Shown here: piece by piece, positions 7,462 through 15,505 of the stretch
Numbering within the stretch: position 1 is the first letter of the stretch
Layout: every line of letters begins with the position of its first letter
Assembly: GCA_902571525.1 (NCBI GenBank)
Contig: CACGCL010000009.1
Coordinates: 1-42,915, forward strand
Length of the DNA stretch: 42,915 bases
Reading direction: 5' to 3'
Origin: an uncultured Pelagibacteraceae bacterium
GTDB taxonomy: Bacteria > Pseudomonadota > Alphaproteobacteria > Pelagibacterales > Pelagibacteraceae
The notes under the pieces: model-generated
Told to the model about the DNA's origin: nothing
Seen by the model: only the letters and a program-made list of their open reading frames with translations
The model's database searches: none
Position numbers and translations under genes: made by a program

Positions 7462-8352
7462 TTAATCTATTTTTGGTCTATACCAAGATGATCTATTTAA
7501 CATTGAATTAAGTAAACCTAATGCCCTATTATAGTAAATTTTAGATTTAAATTTTTTAAGAATAATGTAGTAGAAAAAAAATTTTATCGTTGAAGATACT
7601 AATTTAGGCAGTCCTTCTACTAGAGCTTTAAGTCCTGACACAATTTGTGATAAAAAATTTTTTGAAAAATAAAATTTAGACCAAGACCAATGCCAATTTC
7701 TTGATAGTTCTACCTCTATGTGGAAATTATTTGAAACCCCTCTAGCTCCTAAGTGTTTGATTTTGCTAGTAGGTACTATATATATTTTTTCATTTTGTTC
7801 TTTTACTCTTTTACATAAATCATCATTTTCTAAATACATAAAAATTTTTTCATCAAAAAAAACATCTTCTTTAAACAGAGATTTAATTCTTTTTTTGTTA
7901 ATAAGCATACAATAGCCATCTACACTATCTACCTCAAAATTGTTCTCGTAGTTAATATTTTCTTTTTTTTTAATTGAAAAATTTGGAAATTCCTTATTAT
8001 CAGAAATTGATGAGATTATACCAAAATTTCTTAATTGTTTTCCTTCATCGACTAGATTATTGATTGTATCTTGAAATAATAATACATCAGGATTTAGTAT
8101 TAAAACATAATCTGATTTTGCGTACTTTATTCCAATGTTATTCCCTGAACCCATTCCTAAATTATCATTGGATAATATGCACGATACATTGTTATATTTT
8201 TTTTCTAAATAATTTTTAAAATTTTTGTCTTTAGAATTTTCGACTATTATAATTTTAAGGTTTCTATCTATTGATTGGATACACTGATCTATAATATGTT
8301 GGCTTTTAAAGGTAACAATTACTAAAGTTAAATTCTGCCTAGATATTGACAT
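7462..8352 (-). CDS. family 2 glycosyltransferase (rhamnosyltransferase-like), tandem paralogue
   Basis: A 296-residue GT-A glycosyltransferase parallel in layout to its downstream neighbour: LTLVIVTFKSQHIIDQCIQSI at the N-terminus, NDNLGMGSGNN, ILNPDV as the metal-binding segment, DEKIFMYLENDDLCKRV, and SRNWHWSWSKFYF near residue 220. The two are probably a tandem duplication that diverged to add successive sugars. It is transcribed away from rmlB across a 68-base gap, so the two halves of the island likely share one divergent promoter region. Lysine- and AT-rich codon use resembles the sugar genes rather than the MTA operon. Confidence 0.85.
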   Translation of the reverse strand: MSISRQNLTLVIVTFKSQHIIDQCIQSIDRNLKIIIVENSKDKNFKNYLEKKYNNVSCILSNDNLGMGSGNNIGIKYAKSDYVLILNPDVLLFQDTINNLVDEGKQLRNFGIISSISDNKEFPNFSIKKKENINYENNFEVDSVDGYCMLINKKRIKSLFKEDVFFDEKIFMYLENDDLCKRVKEQNEKIYIVPTSKIKHLGARGVSNNFHIEVELSRNWHWSWSKFYFSKNFLSQIVSGLKALVEGLPKLVSSTIKFFFYYIILKKFKSKIYYNRALGLLNSMLNRSSWYRPKID

Positions 8353-8420
8353 ACATAATTGATTAATAATTTATTATAAAATATATACTAACAGTTTCAT
8401 CTAATGTAAAAAACAAAATT

Positions 8421-9434
8421 ATGAAGAAAATAATTGTTACAGGCGGCTTAGGTTTTATTGGAAGTAATCTAATTAAACTATTGCTAAAAAAAAATTATTA
8501 CGTTCTTAATATTGATAAAATTTCATACTCATCGAACAAATACAATACAAAAGAATTTGTTAATAATAAAAATTATAAGTTTATAAAATTAGATATTAAA
8601 GATAAAAAATTATTTGATATTTTAAAAAAAATTAAACCTTACGGAATATTTAATCTTGCAGCCGAAACCCATGTAGATAGATCTATTGACTCTCCCTTTG
8701 ATTTTATAGAGAGTAATATTGTAGGAACTTTTAATTTATTAGAGTCTTTTAGGAAGTTTTATAAAATATTTTCAAAGACAAGACTAATTCACATATCTAC
8801 TGATGAAGTTTACGGAGATGTTTTAAAAGGAAGATCTGATGAAAACTATCAATATAAACCTAGCTCACCTTATGCGGCAAGCAAGGCTTCATCTGATCAT
8901 TTGGTTTCTTCTTACGTCAGAACTTTTAAAATTCCAGCAATAGTGACTAATTGTTCAAATAATTATGGCCCAAATCAGCATCCTGAAAAATTAATACCAA
9001 AATTAATTTATAATATATTAAATAATCGGGAACTGCCTATTTATGGTAGAGGAAAAAATTCTAGAGAATGGATTTATGTTACAGATCATTGTGAGGGTCT
9101 TTTAAAAGTTTTTTTAAATGGAAATATAGGAGAGTTTTATAATATTGGTTCAAATAAAAATTTAAATAATGTTCAAATTACAAGATATTTATTAAGCATA
9201 GCAAAAAAACATATTGATGTCGGGAAAAGAGTTAAAATAAAATTTGTTAAAGATAGGCCTGGTCATGATTTAAGATATGCTTTAAATAGTGAAAAAATTA
9301 AAACAAAACTTAAATGGGTACCAAAAACCAGTATCATTGAAGGTCTGAATAAAACCTTTTTATGGTATTATAGCAATCAGAAATATTTTAAAAATTTAAA
9401 GAAAAAAGATATCGTTAAGAGATTAGGAGTATAA
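8421..9434 (+). CDS. rmlB: dTDP-glucose 4,6-dehydratase
   Basis: A 337-residue extended short-chain dehydrogenase that makes dTDP-4-keto-6-deoxyglucose. The NAD loop is TGGLGFIGSN (7-16); AAETHVDRSID (80-90) is a RmlB signature; the catalytic STDEVYG occupies 126-132 (Thr127, Asp128, Glu129) and YAASK 151-155 is the Tyr-Lys pair. NNYGPNQHPEKLIP further supports RmlB over CDP-glucose 4,6-dehydratase. It begins the plus-strand sugar operon and its TAA is followed directly by the TTG start of rmlA. Confidence 0.95.
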   Translation: MKKIIVTGGLGFIGSNLIKLLLKKNYYVLNIDKISYSSNKYNTKEFVNNKNYKFIKLDIKDKKLFDILKKIKPYGIFNLAAETHVDRSIDSPFDFIESNIVGTFNLLESFRKFYKIFSKTRLIHISTDEVYGDVLKGRSDENYQYKPSSPYAASKASSDHLVSSYVRTFKIPAIVTNCSNNYGPNQHPEKLIPKLIYNILNNRELPIYGRGKNSREWIYVTDHCEGLLKVFLNGNIGEFYNIGSNKNLNNVQITRYLLSIAKKHIDVGKRVKIKFVKDRPGHDLRYALNSEKIKTKLKWVPKTSIIEGLNKTFLWYYSNQKYFKNLKKKDIVKRLGV

Positions 9435-10304
9435 TTGATAAAAAAAGGAATTATTTTAGCTGGGGGAAAAGGCACTAGAATGAGCCCAATAACAAAAGCT
9501 ATCAATAAACAATTGTTACCTATATTTGATAAACCCTTAATATTTTATCCCCTGTCTATTTTGATGCTTGCTAAAATTAAAGATATTTTAATAATCGTAA
9601 ATAAAGGAGAGCTTAACCAATATAAAAAAATATTACCAGACGGTAAAAATCTCGGTATAAAAATTAAGTACGAAGAGCAAAGTAAACCAAGAGGTTTGCC
9701 AGATGCATTTATATTGGGTGAAGAGTTTATTGGTAAAGACAATGTTGCATTAATTTTAGGTGACAATTTTTTTTATGGACAAAATTTAACAAATCAACTT
9801 TTAAATTACAAAAAATTAAAAAAAGGTGCAAAAATTATTTTACATAAAGTAAAAAAGCCTGATCAGTACGGTGTAGCCAAAATTAATAAAAATTCTAAAG
9901 TAACAATGATAAAAGAAAAACCAAAAAAATTTGTTTCTGATTTAGCTATAACAGGATTATATTTTTTTGATAATCTTGTTTGTAAATATTCTAAGACACT
10001 AAAACCATCAAAGAGAGGTGAATTAGAAATTGTAGATCTTATTAATAAATATAAAAAAAAAGGTAGTTTAAAAGCAAACTTACTTGGCAGAGGGGGAGCG
10101 TGGTTAGATACAGGATCTATTGATGATTTTTATAAAACTAGTGCGTTCGTTTCCGCAATCGAAAAAAGGCAAGGATTTAAGATTGCATGTATTGAGGAGA
10201 TAGCGCTTTCTAACAGCTGGATTAAAAAAAAAGAAATTAACAATCAAATTAAGTTTTATGGTAAGTGCGAATACTCAAGCTATTTAAGGGATTTGATCAA
10301 ATAA
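9435..10304 (+). CDS. rmlA: glucose-1-phosphate thymidylyltransferase
   Basis: A 289-residue nucleotidyltransferase forming dTDP-glucose from dTTP and glucose-1-phosphate. The N-terminal GIILAGGKGTRMSPIT (5-20) binds nucleotide, KQLLPIFDKPLIFYPLS follows, and ILGDNFFYG (107-115) is the RmlA metal/substrate segment; RGGAWLDTGS is the C-terminal motif. The start is TTG at 9435, immediately after the rmlB stop with zero spacing; no ATG allows the complete nucleotide-binding N-terminus. It supplies the substrate for rmlB, fixing the nucleotide carrier of this pathway as dTDP. Confidence 0.95.
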   Translation: MIKKGIILAGGKGTRMSPITKAINKQLLPIFDKPLIFYPLSILMLAKIKDILIIVNKGELNQYKKILPDGKNLGIKIKYEEQSKPRGLPDAFILGEEFIGKDNVALILGDNFFYGQNLTNQLLNYKKLKKGAKIILHKVKKPDQYGVAKINKNSKVTMIKEKPKKFVSDLAITGLYFFDNLVCKYSKTLKPSKRGELEIVDLINKYKKKGSLKANLLGRGGAWLDTGSIDDFYKTSAFVSAIEKRQGFKIACIEEIALSNSWIKKKEINNQIKFYGKCEYSSYLRDLIK

Positions 10305-10309
10305 AAAAA

Positions 10310-11158
10310 GTGAAAAAAATATTATTAACAGGTTCTACAGGATTTATTGGATCTGAACTTTTGGGGGATTTATCAAAAGATCATAAAATATATATAATTT
10401 TAAGAAAAAATAAAAAAATTCTAAAAAATAAAAATGTAACTAAAGTTATTTATAACAATTTTAAAAATTTAAATAAAAAGTTATCCAAATTAAGAATAAA
10501 CACTATTATACATTGTGCTACTCATTACGTCAAAAAGCATACATTCGATGATATACAAAAACTAAGCGTATCTAATATTCTATTTGGAAATGTTATGCTT
10601 GAAAATCTTAAAATAATGCAGGTTAAAACATTTATAAACTTTTCTACAGTATGGGAAAATTATGACGGAAAAAAAGGAAATTATTACAATCTATATTCTG
10701 CTTATAAAGATAGTTTTTTAAATATAATTAATTATTATAAGAAGAAAAATAATAAGATAAAATTTCTCAATTTAGTTATATCAGATACGTTTGGCCAAAA
10801 CGATAAAAGAAAAAAAATAATTAATGTTTTAAAATCAAATTATAAAAAAAAATATAAAACTAAAATTATATCAAAAAATTTATATATGAATTTACTGAAT
10901 GTGAATGATGTTAAAAATGCAATAGTTATTATATTAAAGGGAAGACATAAATCGGGGACGTATTCTTTACAAAATAATAAGTCATTTAAAATTAAGGATA
11001 TAATCTCTAATATTAATAAATATCAAAAACAAAAAATTAAGATCGAATGGTTATCAAACAAAATTTTAAAAAAAAAAACCTATAGATTTAAACCTCTTAA
11101 AAATTGGAAGCCTTACAATAGTAAAATTAAAGATATTGTAAAAATCATCACAACATAA
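10310..11158 (+). CDS. NAD(P)-dependent sugar reductase/epimerase of the extended SDR family
   Basis: About 282 residues from a GTG at 10310, five bases after the rmlA stop; a second GTG at 10265 inside rmlA would add 15 residues. The Rossmann loop GSTGFIG is at 8-14, and the catalytic set is Ser112 in INFSTVW and Tyr129-Lys133 in YSAYK. The sequence STVWENYDG..NYYNLYSAYKDSF is unlike RmlD and closer in style to the 4-ketoreductases that finish 3,6-dideoxyhexoses (RfbJ group). It lies between rmlA and the RfbH-like gene, which supports the role of final 4-keto reduction. It is extremely AT- and lysine-rich: bases 10381-10440 contain only five G or C. Confidence 0.72.
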   Translation: MKKILLTGSTGFIGSELLGDLSKDHKIYIILRKNKKILKNKNVTKVIYNNFKNLNKKLSKLRINTIIHCATHYVKKHTFDDIQKLSVSNILFGNVMLENLKIMQVKTFINFSTVWENYDGKKGNYYNLYSAYKDSFLNIINYYKKKNNKIKFLNLVISDTFGQNDKRKKIINVLKSNYKKKYKTKIISKNLYMNLLNVNDVKNAIVIILKGRHKSGTYSLQNNKSFKIKDIISNINKYQKQKIKIEWLSNKILKKKTYRFKPLKNWKPYNSKIKDIVKIITT

Positions 11159-11200
11159 ATTTTTTATTGTGTTTTTTTTAATTCAAGCTAAATACAAATA

Positions 11201-12412
11201 ATGAAAAAAATTTATTATGGTAAAGCTGTCTACGATAAAAAGGAGATAAATGCTGTATTAAATGTTTTAAGGAATGATAGTTTAACTCTAATTGATGGAA
11301 AAAAAGTAAAAGAATTAGAAAAGAAAGTTTCAAGTCTATTTGGAAAAAAATATGGTCTAATGGTTAATTCTGGATCTTCAGCAAATTTACTAGCTTTGTC
11401 ATCTTTTAATTTCAAAAAGGGCTCGGAAATAATAACTCCTAACTTAACTTTTTCCACAACCGTTGCTCCAATATATCAATTAGGATTAGTTCCACATTTT
11501 GTCGGCGCAGATGATAATAAATTTGTTACAAAATGTTCTCAAATTGAAAAATGTATTAATAAAAAAACAGTGGCTTTAATGATACCTAATTTGCTTGGTA
11601 ATATTGCTGATTGGAAAAAAATTTATAAAATTGCTAATAAATATAAATTAAAAATAATAGAAGATTCAGCGGATACGATTGGATATAAAGTTAATGGTAA
11701 GAACCTAGGAAAGTACTCAGATGTCACGACAAATAGTTTTTACGCATCACACATAATCAATGGAGCTGGTACTGGTGGAATTGTTTGTTTTAATAATTAT
11801 AAACTCTATGAAAAAGCAAAATTGTTAAGGGGATGGGGCAGATCATCTGCGGTATTCAATGAGTCTGAAAATGTAAATAAAAGATTTAATGTAAAAATTT
11901 CAGGTATTGATTATGATGCAAAATATATCTTTTCCGATTTAGGTTATAACTTTCTGCCTTCAGAAATATCAGCTGCTTTTGCACTTGAGCAAATTAAAAA
12001 ATTAAAAAATAATATTTACATAAGAAATAAGAACTTTGAATATTTAAAAAAGTTTTTTAACGGTTATAAAAAGTATTTTAAATTACCTGAACAATATAAT
12101 GGTGTAAAAACACCTTGGCTAGCATTTCCTCTAGTGATTAAAAAAAATAAAAAATTTACTAGAAAAAAAATGCAAATTTTTTTTGAAAAAAATCAAATTC
12201 AAACCAGAACAATATTTACAGGTAACATACTCAAACAACCTGTTATGAAAAATAAAATTTATAAAAAACATCCAAATTGCGATAAAATTGCAGATGATGT
12301 TATGAAAAACGGAATTTTACTGGGGTGTCACCAAGGTATGAGTATAAGAGAACTTAATTATATTTGTTCTACATTCAAAAAACTTATTGGAAATGAAGAT
12401 AATCAAAACTAA
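11201..12412 (+). CDS. PLP/PMP-dependent NDP-4-keto-6-deoxyhexose 3-dehydratase, RfbH/ColD-like
   Basis: A 403-residue member of the DegT/DnrJ/EryC1 fold. VNSGSSANLLALSS (55-68) is the RfbH-type phosphate-binding segment and EDSADTIG (154-161) holds the Asp that pairs with the pyridine ring. The PLP lysine of sugar aminotransferases should fall five residues after Ser179 in NSFYASH; here that residue is His184. A Lys-to-His change at this spot defines the 3-dehydratases RfbH/E1 and ColD, which use PMP to remove the C3 hydroxyl. No CxCxxC iron-sulfur pattern as in E1 is visible, so ColD- or SpnQ-type chemistry is more likely. It overlaps rmlC and is in the same operon. Alternative: a plain aminotransferase, contradicted by the missing lysine. 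Confidence 0.75.
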   Translation: MKKIYYGKAVYDKKEINAVLNVLRNDSLTLIDGKKVKELEKKVSSLFGKKYGLMVNSGSSANLLALSSFNFKKGSEIITPNLTFSTTVAPIYQLGLVPHFVGADDNKFVTKCSQIEKCINKKTVALMIPNLLGNIADWKKIYKIANKYKLKIIEDSADTIGYKVNGKNLGKYSDVTTNSFYASHIINGAGTGGIVCFNNYKLYEKAKLLRGWGRSSAVFNESENVNKRFNVKISGIDYDAKYIFSDLGYNFLPSEISAAFALEQIKKLKNNIYIRNKNFEYLKKFFNGYKKYFKLPEQYNGVKTPWLAFPLVIKKNKKFTRKKMQIFFEKNQIQTRTIFTGNILKQPVMKNKIYKKHPNCDKIADDVMKNGILLGCHQGMSIRELNYICSTFKKLIGNEDNQN

Positions 12413-12917
12413 ATTTAAAGGACTATTAATTTACGATAAAAAAACTTTTTACGATAATAGGGGATATTTTAGAGAACTGTATATTAAAAAACATTTTAAA
12501 ACCTCCTTTCCTTTTGACGTAATGTCTTATTCAAAAAAAAATGTCTTAAGAGGTTTGCATTTGCAAAGAAAAAATCCTCAAGTAAAATTAATTACAGTTT
12601 TGAATGGTAAAATATTTGACGTTTGTGTTGATTGTAGAAAAAAATCTAAAACATTTGGAAAATATTTTTCAATTATATTGTCGGAGAAAAGTAATAAATC
12701 ATTATTAATACCTGCTGGTTTTGCACACGGATTTTACACATTAACAGATAAAACAATTATACATTACAAATGTTCTAAGTATCGGCATGCAAAATCTGAA
12801 ATAGGAATATTATGGAAAGATAAAGATCTTAAAATAAAATGGCCAGCTAAAAAATTTATAATCTCAAAAAAAGATAAAAAAAATATAAGTTTTACAGAAT
12901 TTAAAAAATTAGTTTAA
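12393..12917 (+). CDS. rmlC: dTDP-4-dehydro-6-deoxyhexose 3,5-epimerase (RmlC family)
   Basis: A 174-residue cupin-like epimerase. DNRGYFRE (21-28), VLRGLHLQ (51-58) with catalytic His56, LSEKSNKSLLIPAGFAHGF (97-114) and the HYKCSKY segment with the catalytic Tyr are all in family positions. ATG at 12393 is preferred; an in-frame TTG at 12387 would add two residues. It overlaps the 3' end of the RfbH-like gene by 20 bases, showing translational coupling. RmlC acts in L-rhamnose synthesis, and its homologue performs the C5 epimerisation in ascarylose synthesis, so the product depends on the partner genes. Confidence 0.92.
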   Translation: MKIIKTKFKGLLIYDKKTFYDNRGYFRELYIKKHFKTSFPFDVMSYSKKNVLRGLHLQRKNPQVKLITVLNGKIFDVCVDCRKKSKTFGKYFSIILSEKSNKSLLIPAGFAHGFYTLTDKTIIHYKCSKYRHAKSEIGILWKDKDLKIKWPAKKFIISKKDKKNISFTEFKKLV

Positions 12918-12919
12918 GT

Positions 12920-13318
12920 TTAAATTGATTTTTTTATAGCTTCGTAAATCAAATCCTCAGTAGTTTCACCCAAGCTTCTATAAACTTCTTTATTATCTTT
13001 AAAAATTAATAATGTAGTTTGAAATTTAACATCAAGTAAGTTGGCAATTTCTTTATTTGTTACATCAAATGAAAAGTATTCAATATTTTCAAATTTAATA
13101 TCTTGTAAACTACCGTCATTTTTCGCTTTTTTTAAAACCTTCATTTGACTAGCACACGAAGAACAATACTTTATCCATGAACTAACAATTACAACTTTCC
13201 CGTCTGATTGGGCTTTTTCAAATAAAACTTTATTAAAAGTTGTCTCTTTTTCTAATGAAATTGATGCGTTAAAAATTAAAAATTGAGCAAATACTAATAT
13301 TAAAATTTTTTTAATCAT
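12920..13318 (-). CDS. periplasmic thioredoxin-like protein
   Basis: A 132-residue protein with an N-terminal signal peptide (about 1-21) and a thioredoxin fold: VVIVSSWIKYCSSCASQMK places a CSSC redox pair at Cys52 and Cys55, followed by KKA and the strand IEYFSFDVTNKEIANLLDVKFQTTLLIFKDNKEVYRSLG, where the usual cis-proline loop is replaced by FQTT. It is a probable periplasmic disulfide or metal-redox helper. It converges on rmlC with a 2-base gap and diverges from the cupredoxin gene, so a role in copper-site assembly is possible but only inferred. Confidence 0.75.
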   Translation of the reverse strand: MIKKILILVFAQFLIFNASISLEKETTFNKVLFEKAQSDGKVVIVSSWIKYCSSCASQMKVLKKAKNDGSLQDIKFENIEYFSFDVTNKEIANLLDVKFQTTLLIFKDNKEVYRSLGETTEDLIYEAIKKSI

Positions 13319-13401
13319 AGGTTATATTATCTAAATTAGGTAAATCTACAATGGGTCAAAAAATCACTTTAAATTTTTTTAAAAGAAATTATCATGAATG
13401 T

Positions 13402-13905
13402 ATGAAAATACTAGCTTTTATAATAATTTCATTTCTATTTAGTTTCAAATCATATGCTGACAAAAATATGATGATTGGTTCGTTAGGAAAAGTTAAGGAT
13501 GTTAATCGAACTATAAAGGTTGTTATGTATGATAATTATTATGAGCCTACTAGTTTTGATATTAAATCTGGGGAGACTGTAAAATTTGAAGTTACTAATG
13601 CTGGAGAGCTGGTCCATGAGTTTAACATAGCTAATGCAATGATGCATAAAAAGCATCAGCCGGAAATGGAAAAAATGGTTGAAAACGAAATTTTGTTAGC
13701 TGATACAATTGACAAAGATAAAATGAAAAAAATGGCGAAAATAGATAAGTCAATGGGTCATTCTCATAGTAACAGTGTATTGTTGGAACCAAATGAAAAA
13801 GGTGAAATTGTTTGGAAGTTTGAAAATGCAATTAATGTTGAAATTGCTTGCAATGTTCCAGGTCATTATCAAGTTGGTATGATTGCTAAAGTTAATTTAA
13901 AATAA
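13402..13905 (+). CDS. exported cupredoxin-like copper protein
   Basis: A 167-residue blue-copper-fold protein. ATG at 13402 starts a clean signal peptide (1-19, ending SYA); the frame extends to 13351 but would put a charged tail before the signal. Type-1 copper ligands are His72 (ELVHEFNI), Cys150, His155 and Met160 in ACNVPGHYQVGM. Between the first ligand and the C-terminal cluster lies an unusual Met/His/Lys-rich insert (about 79-123, including AMMHKKHQ and MGHSHSN) that may bind extra copper. It is followed after 4 bases by a DUF4396 membrane protein, suggesting a copper-handling pair. Confidence 0.85.
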   Translation: MKILAFIIISFLFSFKSYADKNMMIGSLGKVKDVNRTIKVVMYDNYYEPTSFDIKSGETVKFEVTNAGELVHEFNIANAMMHKKHQPEMEKMVENEILLADTIDKDKMKKMAKIDKSMGHSHSNSVLLEPNEKGEIVWKFENAINVEIACNVPGHYQVGMIAKVNLK

Positions 13906-13909
13906 GTAA

Positions 13910-14356
13910 ATGCAAAAATCATCGTTATCAAGCTTTCATTGGGCATGTAAATTTACTTGGAATAGAAGTGCAAAAAATACTGCGTGGTGTTTGTTAGGTT
14001 GCTCAATAGGAGACTTTGGAACGATTTTATTTTTTCAACTTACAAAAATTCCTTTTCCAGTATTAGGAATTATGACTCTTGCAATAATAAATGGATTAAT
14101 AACAAGTATAATACTTGAAACAATAATTTTAATGAAACAGAAATTAAATTTTTCAAAAGCATTAAATACCGCAATCGGAATGAGCTTTATTTCAATGATT
14201 AGCATGGAGATTGCAATGAATGTTACTGACTACTATCTCACTGGGGGCGCAATACTAACTTGGTGGGTAATACCAATAATGTTAATAGTAGGATTTCTAA
14301 CACCTTGGCCATACAATTATTGGAGATTAAAAAAATATAATATTGCTTGTCATTAA
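13910..14356 (+). CDS. DUF4396-type integral membrane protein
   Basis: A 148-residue membrane protein with about four hydrophobic segments. FHWACKFTWNRSAKNTAWCLLGCSIGDFGT at 9-38 (key features: paired His/Cys near the N-terminus and a GCSIGDFGT turn) and the ending LTPWPYNYWRLKKYN match the DUF4396 family as I know it. Function is unknown. It follows the cupredoxin gene after four bases and is probably cotranslated. The Cys15, Cys27 and Cys31 and His10 residues could hold a metal. It ends two bases before the tRNA gene on the other strand. Confidence 0.7.
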   Translation: MQKSSLSSFHWACKFTWNRSAKNTAWCLLGCSIGDFGTILFFQLTKIPFPVLGIMTLAIINGLITSIILETIILMKQKLNFSKALNTAIGMSFISMISMEIAMNVTDYYLTGGAILTWWVIPIMLIVGFLTPWPYNYWRLKKYNIACH

Positions 14357-14358
14357 TT

Positions 14359-14435
14359 TGGTAGCGGGAAGTGGGATCGAACCACTGACCTCGGGCTTAT
14401 GAGTCCCGCGCTCTAACCAACTGAGCTACCCCGCC
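14359..14435 (-). tRNA. tRNA-Met (CAT anticodon, elongator type)
   Basis: A 77-base cloverleaf on the minus strand with encoded CCA (14361-14359). The acceptor stem pairs GGCGGGG with TCCCGCT (G-T at both ends), the D arm is GCTC/GAGC, the anticodon loop is CTCATAA and the T arm contains GGTTCGATCC. The anticodon stem has four standard pairs and an A-G mismatch at the loop-closing position (31-39). A G-T rather than an unpaired first position argues against initiator tRNA. Confidence 0.93.
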
Positions 14436-14485
14436 ATTGTTGTTGATTTATACTACTTATTTTTTTTCATTCAAACAAGAAATTA

Positions 14486-15469
14486 TTAATTTTTTTTATC
14501 TAAAACGTATTTTGCTAGATGCTCTGTTGTAAGATATTGCTTTGTGTAACTTAATAATTCGTTTTTAATATCTAATATTTCAGAGTTTTTATCCAAAAAT
14601 AAGGATGCACTTTTATCTTTAAATATATTTGGTATATAAGAAATTACTTTGTCGATAGATAGAAATTTTTTTTTATAAATATTAAAGGGAAAATAAAGCT
14701 GCAATATTTTATTAAATTTATCATAGATATTTATTAATTTATTCTTTGGTAGTGTTGTAAGTGTTTGTTTAGGACAATTTTTGATGTAAAAAAACAACGG
14801 TATACAACCATTCATTAGAATTTCGTAATGCCTTAAACAATCCCATCCTAATTTTTTGTTCGTAATTGCAAAAATGCTATTTGAATACATATCATAATAT
14901 GTTTTTTCATTGTCATATATATATGTATCAAGTCTACCAGGAACTAATGGTGCTAGTAAATTAGCTGGGTTTTCATTTATAGTTTTTAATATTTTTTCTT
15001 TCGGTATAGCAAAACTTATGGGTATTACATTATTCTTTTTTACTAATAATTCTCTCTTAAAATATAAACCTAATTTAGCATATCTTTCATCAATAATATT
15101 ATCATCTTCTCCATCTATAAAAATAACTGTGTTGTTATATTTGATAACATCATCTAAAAATTGATCTGATCTTCTTACAGAGCTGTATATGACAAGATCA
15201 AAATATTTTTCTTGTATTTTTTTTTTTATATCTGTTCTATCAATTGAGTTATAATTATTTAGGGTGTTATTTATTGTAAATCCTTTACCCCATATTTTAT
15301 TTATATCGTATTTTCTATTTGTAATTTCATCAGAGTACATGTACCAACAACCTGGATAGTCTATTACTTCAGACCCGTAAAGTTGTCTTAAGCCATGCAG
15401 CAAAAGATCACTCATGAAATCATTAATATGTGTTTGATTACCCTCTGAACGTATAAGCAAGATTCTCAT
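14486..15469 (-). CDS. glycosyltransferase-like protein of unknown specificity
   Basis: A 327-residue soluble protein. It begins MRILLIRSEGN with a DFMSDLLLHGLRQLYG segment; residues near 105-121 (YFDLVIYSSVRRSDQFL) form a Rossmann-like strand-helix. The best clue is KKLGWDCLRHYEILMNGCIPLFF (about 207-229), a pattern found in CgeB/exostosin-like GT-B enzymes in which a conserved Glu precedes a Gly-Cys-Ile-Pro turn. No signal peptide. It may add sugars to surface polymers along with the nearby island. Donor and acceptor are not evident. Confidence 0.55.
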   Translation of the reverse strand: MRILLIRSEGNQTHINDFMSDLLLHGLRQLYGSEVIDYPGCWYMYSDEITNRKYDINKIWGKGFTINNTLNNYNSIDRTDIKKKIQEKYFDLVIYSSVRRSDQFLDDVIKYNNTVIFIDGEDDNIIDERYAKLGLYFKRELLVKKNNVIPISFAIPKEKILKTINENPANLLAPLVPGRLDTYIYDNEKTYYDMYSNSIFAITNKKLGWDCLRHYEILMNGCIPLFFYIKNCPKQTLTTLPKNKLINIYDKFNKILQLYFPFNIYKKKFLSIDKVISYIPNIFKDKSASLFLDKNSEILDIKNELLSYTKQYLTTEHLAKYVLDKKN

Positions 15470-15505
15470 TAATAATTTGTAAAGATTACTATTATAATTA
15501 AATAA

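Noticed and set aside
10265..10312. Start of the sugar reductase at GTG 10265.
   Set aside because: It would overlap rmlA by 40 bases and add 15 residues before the Rossmann strand; GTG 10310 fits the family start better.
10310..11158. RmlD (dTDP-4-dehydrorhamnose reductase).
   Set aside because: It is an SDR with GSTGFIG and YSAYK but lacks the sequence character of RmlD; kept as a generic reductase.
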